A stretch of DNA of 6,250 nt from Thermoplasmata archaeon UBA184 (GCA_002495185.1 DAEB01000016.1:99944-106193), one strand, 5' to 3'; positions 1 to 5,913 are shown, counted from the stretch's first letter. Made by a program: numbers and translations. Notes: a model not told the origin generated them from the letters alone.

Positions 1-83
1 CGCCGGGGAGCCACTCGGGGAGATAACGGATGCGTGGACGGGGGCACCCCGACGGGTTCGGCGGCCGATGGTTCGCCCGACGT

Positions 84-482
84 CTATCGGAAGTCGCGGT
101 GGATGGCGAGCAGGTAGACGAAGATGACCAGCGCGAGGATGAACCCCAGGGAGAGGAAGTCCCTCGCCAGGGCGAAGCTGATCAGTTCGAAGATCACGAA
201 GAGGAGCGTGAGGACGAGCGCCCACATCCTAAGGTTCCAGAGGCCGGCCGCGAGCCCTAAGATGATGGCCCCGACGATGATCAGGACCACCGAGGTGACG
301 AAGAGGCCCGCCCCGCCGATCGACCCCGGGATCCCCACGACGGCGACCACGGCGACGTTGATGAGAAAGAGAATGCCGGCCACAATGAGGATCGCGCCGA
401 AGATTCCCACCAGGACCGCGAGGATCGCGACCCCCAGCGGTCGCTCGAGCTCCGGGTACGAGGATGCGGGCTGCGCGGCCAT
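84..482 (-). CDS. Small four-helix integral membrane protein, function unknown
   Basis: The 132-residue product is almost entirely hydrophobic after a short polar N-terminus. Likely membrane helices are at about residues 17-41, 55-80, 86-105 and 109-126, and it ends in a basic/polar tail (HRDFR). It has a 'RPLGVAILAVL' opening and a later 'GLWNLRMWAL' segment. This style is common in small uncharacterised archaeal and bacterial membrane proteins, but I cannot name a family with certainty. I chose the ATG at 482 because the alternative in-frame GTG at 527 only adds a polar, arginine-rich stretch overlapping the likely promoter, while the ATG has GGAAGAG just upstream (a modest Shine-Dalgarno). 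It sits downstream of the fen1 operon on the same strand, but a TATA-like box in the 81-nt gap suggests separate transcription. No catalytic or ligand-binding residues are recognisable. Confidence 0.8.
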   Translation of the reverse strand: MAAQPASSYPELERPLGVAILAVLVGIFGAILIVAGILFLINVAVVAVVGIPGSIGGAGLFVTSVVLIIVGAIILGLAAGLWNLRMWALVLTLLFVIFELISFALARDFLSLGFILALVIFVYLLAIHRDFR

Positions 483-530
483 GTTCTCTTCCGAGCGGGT
501 GCTCCTCCCGCCTCGGTAACTTCGCACCCG

Positions 531-537
531 TATAATG
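531..537 (-). promoter_or_regulatory. TATA-like box upstream of the four-helix membrane protein gene
   Basis: Read on the minus strand this is CATTATA, an AT-only island in very GC-rich surroundings, centred about 52 nt upstream of the ATG at 482. Archaeal TATA boxes lie about 25 nt before the transcription start, which would put the start near 508 and give a leader of about 25 nt. A GGAGG at 504-508 would then fall at the start of the transcript, too far from the ATG to act as its ribosome site. Assigned by composition and position only. Confidence 0.45.
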
Positions 538-563
538 AAGGTACGGTCCGCTCGGCAGCGGGT

Positions 564-1265
564 TCACCAGGGTTCGGGGAGGGGTCCTCTTCGTCCTTCG
601 GGGGCGTAGGTCGCGAGCGAGCCGGTTCCGAGCCGCTCGACGGAGAGGAGCTCGAAGATCGTGAGGTCCTCCGGGCCGTGCGTCTCCGGACCGCTCACGA
701 CGGGAGGGGCGGTCGAGCCGCCGACCACCACGGGCGCGTAGTAGATCGTGAAGCGGTCGAACAACCGATCCCGCAGGACGCTCGAGAGGACCTCGGCTCC
801 CCCCTCCACCATCAGCCGGCCCACGCCCCCTGAACGCAGGGTGGCGAACAACCTCGGGAGGTCGACCCGGGTCGTCCCGCAGACGATCGTGCGAACGTGC
901 CGCGGGAACGTGCGCGTCGACCGCTCCGACGTCGCGACGATCGTGGGGGCCGACCCGTCCAGGACCTTCGCGTTCGTCGGCGTACGCCCGCTCGCGTCGA
1001 CGATGACGCGGGTCGGGTTGGGCCCCTTCGGCTCCCCGAGGAGCTCCCAGTGGACCCGCAGGGAAGGGTCGTCTTTCACGACGGTTCCTACGCCGACCAG
1101 GATGGCGTCCGCGCGGGCCCGCAGTCGCTGCACCCGAGCGAGGTCTTCGGGTCCGGAGAGAGCGGCCCGCTTGCCTCCCGCGAAAGCCAGCCGTCCGTCG
1201 AGCGACGCCGCACAGTTGACCCAGACCAAGGGTCGGCGAGGGCCCGAGGGAACCGGTGATCCCAT
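564..1265 (-). CDS. 2,5-diamino-6-(ribosylamino)-4(3H)-pyrimidinone 5'-phosphate reductase (RibD C-terminal-domain family)
   Basis: The 233-residue protein is a stand-alone RibD_C (dihydrofolate-reductase-fold) enzyme of the archaeal/fungal Rib7 type. In archaea this enzyme reduces the ribosyl side chain of the diaminopyrimidinone phosphate with NAD(P)H, an early step from GTP to riboflavin and the deazaflavin F420. Diagnostic segments are 'VNCAASLDGRLA' (residues 16-27), 'RARADAILVGVGTVVKDDPS' (49-68), 'PTRVIVDASGRTPTNAKVLD' (84-103), the nucleotide-binding 'LMVEGGAEVLSSVL' (151-164) and 'YYAPVVVGG' (175-183). There is no RibD deaminase domain, and the length is normal for archaeal single-domain reductases. 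The ATG at 1265 is preferred because GAGG lies 5 nt upstream. A GTG at 1286 overlapping the preceding stop (GTGA) would add seven residues. It is the third gene of the fen1 operon, 17 nt after the formiminotransferase-cyclodeaminase stop. Confidence 0.9.
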   Translation of the reverse strand: MGSPVPSGPRRPLVWVNCAASLDGRLAFAGGKRAALSGPEDLARVQRLRARADAILVGVGTVVKDDPSLRVHWELLGEPKGPNPTRVIVDASGRTPTNAKVLDGSAPTIVATSERSTRTFPRHVRTIVCGTTRVDLPRLFATLRSGGVGRLMVEGGAEVLSSVLRDRLFDRFTIYYAPVVVGGSTAPPVVSGPETHGPEDLTIFELLSVERLGTGSLATYAPEGRRGPLPEPW

Positions 1266-1282
1266 TCGGTCCTCGCTCCCGT

Positions 1283-2758
1283 TCACAGGGCGGACCGCAG
1301 GCGCGTCACGGTCGCTTCGTACTCGTCCGTCGGTTGGCCCGCGGCCTTCAAGTCCTCGAGGTTGATCGACACGTTGGCGAGAGCTCCTTCGGCCGCCGCG
1401 TGAAAGAGCGCGAGGGAGGTCACGAGATCGCTCCCCAGGGCCGCCCGCGTTCGGCTCCCGACGGCCCGGAGTCGGGACGCGAGCTCGACCGAGCGCGTCG
1501 CGGTCTCGAGAGGGACCTCGGCGGCGCCCTTCACCGCACGGACGTAGGCCTCTTGGGCGGCGGGGTCGCCCGGCCGCTCCTTGCGTGCCTTCTTCGCCGA
1601 ACGGACGGCGTCGTAGGACCGGGAGTCCTCGTCCGCGAGTTCGAGGAACCTCCGGCGGCCCTCGGTGAGGACGGAACGGACGGCGACCAGGTCCTCCGCC
1701 GGGTTCGCGGGGTCGATCGAGTACGCGAGGACCATCTCTCCGAGGGCCGCCGCCAGCCCGCCGACCACCGCCGCCGCGCTTCCCCCGCCCGGGGTCGGCG
1801 TGCGGGCCGCGAGGCGGGAGGCGAAGGAGGCGATCGATTCGTGGCCGGGGACGGTGTTCTCCGCCGCTCGGACCTTCCGCTCCAGGACGGCGCTCCGGTC
1901 GAACGAGTGGAGCTGAAGATAGTACTCGGCCGCGTCGAACAGCGCGTCCTCGGGCACGAGGCCGACGATCTCGGACTCCTCGACCCCGACCCCGTACCGT
2001 TGCGCCTCGCGGCGGACCGCTTCGAAAGCGCGGTGGACCGGCGTGACGTGATAGTCCGTCAGGTTCATCGACACTTGGGCCCGGTTGCGTTCCCGGATCT
2101 CGAACCCGAGCGCTTTCACCTCGGGAAGACCGCCGTCTCGGGCCCGCACGGCCTTCGCGATCCGCTTCGCGACCGCGACGTCGGGCGTCGTGAGGTAGAC
2201 GTTGTAGGCGATCAGGACGGGCCGCGCGCCGATCGCGACCGCGCCGGCCGTCGGGTGGAGCCTCGGCTCCCCGAAGTCCGGCGCGCGGGCCGCATCGGTC
2301 TGGATCGCATCGCGCAGCCCCTCGAACTGGCCCTCTCGCACCTTGGCGAGATCCGCCCGCTCGGGCCGGCGGGCGGCGGCGGCATACAGATAGACCGGAA
2401 TCCCGAGCTCCTTCGAAACTCGAGCCCCGAGCCGCTCGGCGAGCTTGACCGCGTCCGGCATCGTCGACGAGCCCAACGGAACGAAGGGGACGACGTCGGT
2501 CGCTCCCATGCGGGGGTGTTCGCCACGATGGACGGTGAGGTCGATGAGCGCGGTGGCGACCTTCATCATGCCGAAGACGGCGTCCAGGAGCGCGTCGCCC
2601 TCCCCCACGAGGCTGACGACGCATCGGTTGTGGTCGGCGTTCCGCTCGACGTCGAGCACGGTGACGCCCGGGACCTGTCGGGCCGGCTCGACGATCCGTT
2701 CGATCTTCTCGGCGTCTCGTCCTTCGGAGAAGTTCGGCACGCACTCAAACTGAGTCAT
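1283..2758 (-). CDS. ftcd: Bifunctional glutamate formimidoyltransferase / formimidoyltetrahydrofolate cyclodeaminase
   Basis: The 491-residue protein is collinear with animal FTCD (about 540 residues). It would transfer the formimino group of N-formimino-L-glutamate (from histidine breakdown) to a tetrahydrofolate-type carrier, then release ammonia to give the methenyl form. The transferase N-domain spans about residues 1-178 and opens with 'FECVPNFSEGRD'. 'HRGEHPRMGATDVVPFVP' (77-94) contains H81, equivalent to the catalytic histidine of the mammalian enzyme. The second transferase subdomain spans about 179-290, with 'QVSMNLTDYHVTPVH' (228-242) and 'VGLVPEDAL' (265-273). After a shortened linker, the cyclodeaminase domain (about 305-488) carries 'RTPTPGGGSAAA' (319-330), 'LADEDSRSYDAV' (374-385) and 'ANVSINLEDL' (461-470). 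The ATG overlaps the fen1 TGA (ATGA), so coupled translation is likely. Domain calls are strong; the carrier (folate or methanopterin) and the physiological role in this organism are inference. Confidence 0.92.
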   Translation of the reverse strand: MTQFECVPNFSEGRDAEKIERIVEPARQVPGVTVLDVERNADHNRCVVSLVGEGDALLDAVFGMMKVATALIDLTVHRGEHPRMGATDVVPFVPLGSSTMPDAVKLAERLGARVSKELGIPVYLYAAAARRPERADLAKVREGQFEGLRDAIQTDAARAPDFGEPRLHPTAGAVAIGARPVLIAYNVYLTTPDVAVAKRIAKAVRARDGGLPEVKALGFEIRERNRAQVSMNLTDYHVTPVHRAFEAVRREAQRYGVGVEESEIVGLVPEDALFDAAEYYLQLHSFDRSAVLERKVRAAENTVPGHESIASFASRLAARTPTPGGGSAAAVVGGLAAALGEMVLAYSIDPANPAEDLVAVRSVLTEGRRRFLELADEDSRSYDAVRSAKKARKERPGDPAAQEAYVRAVKGAAEVPLETATRSVELASRLRAVGSRTRAALGSDLVTSLALFHAAAEGALANVSINLEDLKAAGQPTDEYEATVTRLRSAL

Positions 2759-3792
2759 GGTGGGTTCGTCCCCCCGAATGTCTCGAGGAGCGTCTGATGC
2801 CCGTGGGCCTCCTGCGGCGAGGAGCTCGCCCTCGGACGCTGGCGAGCCCGTGCGATCGCGGCTCGGACTCGCTCCTCGGAAAAGCCGTGCTCTTCGACGA
2901 GAAGCGCGCGGACCGCCGCATCATCTACGGGACCGAAAGCGGGCGTGGGGACGTCGACCGCCTGAGGATGCCGGAAGATCTCGAGGACCTCCTTCGCCTC
3001 GGCCGGGTCGAGCCCGACCTTCTCGACGGTGGCCCGAAACCCGAGGTGTTCCTGCACGAGCTTCAGCGCCTTCTTCGGACCGTACCCCCGGACCCCCTCG
3101 TTGAAGTCGGTGCCGACGACGATCCCGAGAACGATGAGCTCCTCGTCGTTGATGCCGAGGCTCGAGAGCGTCTCCGCCCGGTCGACCAGCTGAGCGCCGG
3201 GGCTCGACCCGGCCCGACCCCGAGCCGCAAGGCCCCGAACCAGCCGGGGAGCTCCGAAGAGCATGGTATCGTAATCCTCGGAGGCGGTCGCCCAGACGGT
3301 CCCTCGGGCGGCCATTACGGCCGCCTGGGCTTCCCCCTCGCTCGGCGCCTGCACCGACGGGACCCCGAGCGCGTCGAGGAGCTTCTTCAGCTCGTCCACC
3401 ATCGGCCGCGTGAGGCGGGACGTCTGGGCCGCCTTCTTGCGCGCGGTCTCGAGGTCTCCGGCAGCCAGCGCCTCCTGCCACTCCCCCTCGGCCTTCTCCT
3501 TCGCGACGATCCTCTGTCGGATCGTGCCGGTCTTGCGCTCGGGAGGCTTCCCGTCGAACACCCAGATCGGGAGGACCCCCTCGTGCAGGAGCGACGTGGT
3601 GCGGTAGAAGACCCCCATCAAGTGGCTCGTTACCCGACCCTCTGCGTCCGAGAACAGCTGACCGTCCTGCTGACGGAGGGTCGCCAAGAACTGGTAGACC
3701 GCGTTGTACCCGTCGACCGCCAGCGTCCGGCCCGAGAGGGCGTCCCACGGGAGCTCCTGCGCGACGACCAGGTCCCTGAGGGGAAGCCCCAC
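2755..3792 (-). CDS. fen1: Flap endonuclease 1 (FEN1/Rad2-family structure-specific 5' nuclease)
   Basis: The 345-residue protein is a full-length archaeal FEN1, which cuts 5' flaps during Okazaki-fragment maturation and base-excision repair. The N domain opens with 'GLPLRDLV' and 'AVDGYNAVYQFLATLR' (25-40). The metal-binding carboxylates fall at D27, D80 ('VFDGKPPE'), E152 and E154 ('APSEGEAQAA'), and D173 and D175 ('SEDYDTMLFGAPRLVR'), with a seventh at D229 ('VGTDFNEG'). A helix-hairpin-type DNA-binding segment 'GVRGYGPKKALKLV' follows (233-246). The C-terminal 'QTLLETFG' (333-340) is a PCNA-interacting-peptide-like motif, but Gly replaces the second aromatic. I chose the GTG at 3792 because it gives the family-standard start (MGxP...) and has GGAG 6 nt upstream; a longer in-frame extension to 3969 runs into the divergent neighbour. 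It is the first gene of the minus-strand operon, and its TGA overlaps the next ATG. Confidence 0.96.
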   Translation of the reverse strand: MGLPLRDLVVAQELPWDALSGRTLAVDGYNAVYQFLATLRQQDGQLFSDAEGRVTSHLMGVFYRTTSLLHEGVLPIWVFDGKPPERKTGTIRQRIVAKEKAEGEWQEALAAGDLETARKKAAQTSRLTRPMVDELKKLLDALGVPSVQAPSEGEAQAAVMAARGTVWATASEDYDTMLFGAPRLVRGLAARGRAGSSPGAQLVDRAETLSSLGINDEELIVLGIVVGTDFNEGVRGYGPKKALKLVQEHLGFRATVEKVGLDPAEAKEVLEIFRHPQAVDVPTPAFGPVDDAAVRALLVEEHGFSEERVRAAIARARQRPRASSSPQEAHGHQTLLETFGGTNPP

Positions 3793-3803
3793 GGAGCGCT
3801 CCG
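3792..3803. repeat. 12-bp perfect palindrome overlapping the fen1 start region
   Basis: CGGAGCGCTCCG is its own reverse complement. It begins at the first base of the fen1 GTG and covers the predicted fen1 ribosome-binding site (GGAG at 3799-3802, minus strand). It could be an operator or form a short hairpin that affects start access, or it may be chance in GC-rich DNA. The 9-mer GAGCGCTCC within it recurs four more times in the right part of the window. Confidence 0.4.
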
Positions 3804-3890
3804 AGCCGGGGCGAGTACTTGGGATTAGCGCGAGGAAAACGGCGTCAGGCTCTATAGGCCCCGGTGTTTCCCGGTTGCGGAGACCTGACC
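3793..3890. promoter_or_regulatory. Divergent intergenic region with promoters for fen1 (minus) and the PAC2-family gene (plus)
   Basis: This 98-nt gap separates two divergently oriented genes and must hold both promoters unless a longer leader is used. On the plus strand, CTCTATAG at 3850-3857 is a TATA-like box. A start about 25 nt downstream (near 3880) would give a leader of about 11 nt that contains GGAG at 3879-3882. On the minus strand the AT-richer part is about 3813-3840, with a CTAAT-like segment at 3823-3827, about 33 nt before the fen1 GTG; this box is weak. No terminator is expected here and none is seen. Confidence 0.45.
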
Positions 3891-4703
3891 ATGGAGTTCG
3901 TGTGGAAAGATGAAGCGCCCCCTTCGGCGACCTTCGGTGAGGGCTCGGTCCTCGTCTCCGCGTTCCCAAGCGCCGGGCTCGCGACGACCGTCGCCGGCCA
4001 TTACATGATCCGGGCTCTCGGACTTCCCCGCGTTGGTAGGTTCGAGTCTGCCGACATCGCGCCGATCGCGGTCGTGCAGGGCGGGGAGGTCAATCCCGCG
4101 GTCCGAGTCTACGGGCGCCCCGACCTCGGGCTCGTACTGTCCGAGTTCCCCCCCTTGCCGTCCCAGGCGAACGCGATCGCCCGCACGATCCTGGATGCGG
4201 CCGAACGCCACAACGTCCGGATGATCGTCGGGTTCGAGGGGGTCGTCCCGCATCCGCCCGGGGACGAACCGTCGGACGACGACGAGGAAGAGGAGAGCGC
4301 GGTCGCTGAGGCGCTCTCGCCCGAACAGGTCTGGGTGGTCTTTTCGAAGAAGGAGCCCGGGATCCTAAAGTCGTTCGAGCCGGCCAAGGCCCGTCTTCTC
4401 GAGGACGGGGTGATCGGTGGAGTCTCGGGAGCGCTCCTGGTCCAGGGGATCGGTCGTTCGGTCCCGGTGGCGGTCCTGCTCGTGAGCGCGCGCGTCGCCG
4501 AGGGAGTTCCCGACCACCGGGCGGGGGCTGCGCTGATCGAAACGCTCGACCGCGTGCTTCCCGAGGTCAAAATCGATACCGGACCGCTTCGTGCGCAGGC
4601 GGAGCAGATCGAGAAAGTGCTCCGCGCGGTGATGAAGTCTCACCCCGCGACCGCCCCCGCCGCTGCCGAACCGGCGGTTCCGACGCCCGGGATGTACGGG
4701 TAG
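3891..4703 (+). CDS. PAC2-family protein, archaeal proteasome-assembly chaperone/activator-like (PbaB-type)
   Basis: The 270-residue protein matches the PAC2/COG2047 family, whose archaeal members assist or activate the 20S proteasome. The N-terminal core shows 'VLVSAFPSAGLATTVAGHYM' (20-39), 'ADIAPIAVVQGGEVNPAVRVY' in part (54-74) and 'LGLVLSEFPP' (79-88). 'MIVGFEGV' (111-118) follows. An acidic insert of Asp and Glu lies at 125-136, and 'EDGVIGGVSGALLVQG' (171-186) resumes the fold. The last 20 or so residues are an Ala/Pro-rich flexible tail ending in Met-Tyr-Gly, which fits the HbYX motif (hydrophobic, penultimate Tyr, any residue) that docks activators into proteasome alpha-ring pockets. 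The ATG at 3891 is chosen because GGAG lies 8 nt upstream; an in-frame GTG at 3864 would add nine unlikely residues. It is monocistronic as far as seen, convergent with the small membrane protein gene. The family is confident; the specific proteasome role is inferred. Confidence 0.85.
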   Translation: MEFVWKDEAPPSATFGEGSVLVSAFPSAGLATTVAGHYMIRALGLPRVGRFESADIAPIAVVQGGEVNPAVRVYGRPDLGLVLSEFPPLPSQANAIARTILDAAERHNVRMIVGFEGVVPHPPGDEPSDDDEEEESAVAEALSPEQVWVVFSKKEPGILKSFEPAKARLLEDGVIGGVSGALLVQGIGRSVPVAVLLVSARVAEGVPDHRAGAALIETLDRVLPEVKIDTGPLRAQAEQIEKVLRAVMKSHPATAPAAAEPAVPTPGMYG

Positions 4704-4730
4704 ACTCCTGACCGACGGGCTCGGCGCGGC

Positions 4731-4898
4731 TCACGCGAACGATTCGGTGTACGAGAGCAGGTAGAACGTCCCGACGAGCATCACCGCGATCAAGGCAAAG
4801 ATCGAGACGGGATTCGAGCTGAACTCCGCGACCGTGAGCGCGATCAGCGCCGCGGGCAGCACGAGGAACAGAAGGACCGTGAGCAGTCGACCGTCCAT
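4731..4898 (-). CDS. 55-residue two-helix membrane protein, function unknown
   Basis: This small open reading frame runs ATG (4898) to TGA (4731). It encodes a protein starting MDGRLLTVLLFLVLP, with predicted membrane helices at about residues 4-24 and 31-50 joined by a short polar turn (EFSSNP), and ending YTESFA. The near-continuous hydrophobicity, the charged residues confined to the ends and turn, a GGGGA 6 nt upstream of the ATG and a TATA-like box at a suitable distance all support a real gene. No family is recognised. It lies 94 nt downstream of the tubulin-like GTPase gene on the same strand, is separated from it by an inverted repeat, and is convergent with the PAC2-family gene (27 nt between stops). 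Positive-inside reasoning suggests both termini are cytoplasmic. It may work with the GTPase as a membrane partner, but that is only a neighbourhood inference. Confidence 0.7.
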   Translation of the reverse strand: MDGRLLTVLLFLVLPAALIALTVAEFSSNPVSIFALIAVMLVGTFYLLSYTESFA

Positions 4899-4920
4899 CG
4901 AGATTCCCCGAGCCCGGTCC

Positions 4921-4935
4921 TCTCATAAGATATTG
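4921..4935 (-). promoter_or_regulatory. TATA-like promoter element for the 55-residue membrane protein gene
   Basis: Read on the minus strand the segment is CAATATCTTATGAGA, the most AT-rich stretch in this part of the window, centred about 30 nt before the ATG at 4898. That is the expected distance for an archaeal TATA box giving a very short leader. Assigned from composition and position only. Confidence 0.45.
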
Positions 4936-4939
4936 CATG

Positions 4940-4971
4940 GGCGGAGAGCCAAGGGGGATCGGCTCTCCGCC
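4940..4971. repeat. Perfect 11-bp inverted repeat (stem-loop) after the tubulin-like GTPase gene
   Basis: The arms GGCGGAGAGCC (4940-4950) and GGCTCTCCGCC (4961-4971) are exact reverse complements around a 10-nt spacer. It starts 21 nt after the GTPase stop codon on the minus strand and ends just before the TATA-like box of the next gene. It could be a transcript 3'-end hairpin or processing site, or a palindromic protein-binding site upstream of the small membrane protein promoter. No T-run follows on the minus strand, so a bacterial-style intrinsic terminator is not supported. Confidence 0.75.
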
Positions 4972-4992
4972 GGAAATCGTCTCAGCGAACGA

Positions 4993-5913
4993 CTACTGGG
5001 CCGTGGGAGGGCGAACCTTTCCCTCCACTTCGAACGTCAGTTCCACGTCACCGACCGCGCTCTGGAGGGCAGGGATCGGCGGGGGCGCGAGCGGTCCCGG
5101 AGACGGGGCGGGCGGCACCACCGCGAGCGGGGTGTTCTCGACCTCCGAGGACCCGAGGGTCGGGGCGAGCGCCTCCGGCGCCGTCTCGACTGCGCTCAGG
5201 ATCGCCTCGGTGGGGATCAGAAACGACCGCACGATGTGCGCCTCGATCACCGACGCCCAATGGTCGGCGATCCGGGTGAACGCGAGAGACCCGCACTTGG
5301 CGACCAGGCTCTCGTTGTCCAGGACCTGGAGGGTCGCGACCCCGCGCTGCCGCTTCTCGACGAACGACTCCACGAAGTGGAGGCGCCCGATCGAGCGCTC
5401 CGCGAGACCCCGCCGGTCGCCTTCGCAGCGGAACGGCTTGATCACGAACGCGCTCACGACCTCCGCATTCCGGGATGCGACGTCCAGGACGTACGGGAAC
5501 GCACCGCTCCCGGCACCGCCGCCGAGGCTCCCGACGACGATGACGAACGTAACGCCATGAAAGATCCGCTGGAGCGCGGGCTCGGCGGCGCGGGCGAGGA
5601 CGCCTCCCACGAACGGCGAGCCGCCCGTGTCGGTCTCGGATCCGGAGTCGGGACCGAGGTAGACCCGGCGGTCGAACTCGTCGAACCCTTGGACCCTCGG
5701 GTCGCAGTTGATCGCGACCGTCTCGAGATGACGAACATGATGTCGTGCGACCTCCCGCGTGACACGGATCGCACCTCCTCCGACCGCCGCCAGAACGACC
5801 CGGACCTCCTGGCCGAGGCGCAGGGAGTTCTCCCACCCCCCGCCGATCGTCTCCGCGGGCCCGTCCGTCAGGTCTCGGTCGTCACTCTCTCGCCCGGCCT
5901 CGTAGCTCCCCAC
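4993..5913 (-). CDS. FtsZ/tubulin-superfamily GTPase-domain protein, compact and non-canonical
   Basis: The 306-residue protein shows the order of the FtsZ GTPase domain. 'VRVVLAAVGGGAIRVTREVA' (37-56) is the first strand and phosphate loop, and 'TVAINCDPRV' (65-74) matches the FtsZ 'AINTD' loop. 'VGSLGGGAGSGAFPYVLDVA' (127-146) is the tubulin signature (GGGTG[ST]G) with Ala for Thr. 'FVIKPFRCEGDRRGLAERSI' (156-175) matches FtsZ 'VTKPFxFEG', and 'LQVLDNESL' (195-203) the 'IVIPND' region. The helix after it leads, with no FtsZ C-terminal domain and no recognisable T7 'NxDxxD' loop, into a Pro/Ala linker (about 245-284) and a short end segment 'VGDVELTFEVEGKV' (287-300). Canonical FtsZ has 350-400 residues. 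I chose the GTG at 5913, preceded by GGGGGGAG, since upstream codons overlap the ribbon-helix-helix gene. It is 40 nt downstream of that gene, probably cotranscribed. Fold strongly supported; GTP binding, polymerisation and role unknown. Confidence 0.85.
   Translation of the reverse strand: MGSYEAGRESDDRDLTDGPAETIGGGWENSLRLGQEVRVVLAAVGGGAIRVTREVARHHVRHLETVAINCDPRVQGFDEFDRRVYLGPDSGSETDTGGSPFVGGVLARAAEPALQRIFHGVTFVIVVGSLGGGAGSGAFPYVLDVASRNAEVVSAFVIKPFRCEGDRRGLAERSIGRLHFVESFVEKRQRGVATLQVLDNESLVAKCGSLAFTRIADHWASVIEAHIVRSFLIPTEAILSAVETAPEALAPTLGSSEVENTPLAVVPPAPSPGPLAPPPIPALQSAVGDVELTFEVEGKVRPPTAQ

Noticed and set aside
1..83. Left-edge sequence downstream of the four-helix membrane protein gene
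   Set aside because: I see no gene, convincing hairpin or promoter in these 83 nt; the plus-strand open frame that starts here is antisense to the membrane protein gene.
548..561. Small hairpin CCGCT-CGGC-AGCGG just after the reductase stop
   Set aside because: The 5-bp stem with no T-run is expected by chance at this GC content; not strong enough to call a terminator.
1266..2744. Long minus-strand open frame continuous with the reductase, giving a 726-residue reading
   Set aside because: The first ~490 residues are Arg/Gly/Pro-rich low-complexity sequence, a frame shadow of the FTCD gene; homology begins only at the ATG at 1265.
1256..2797. 513-residue open frame on the plus strand
   Set aside because: It is antisense to the clearly homologous FTCD gene, and its Arg/Asp/Gly-rich composition is typical of the complement of GC-rich coding DNA.
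3793..3969. N-terminal extension of FEN1 to 3969
   Set aside because: It would overlap the PAC2-family start and the divergent promoters; the family-standard N-terminus begins at the GTG at 3792 with a proper ribosome site.
4993..5100. Possible frameshift hiding an FtsZ C-terminal domain downstream of the GTPase
   Set aside because: The sequence after the stop is an inverted repeat and then a separate small gene; no frame nearby resembles the FtsZ C-terminal domain, so the protein seems genuinely short.
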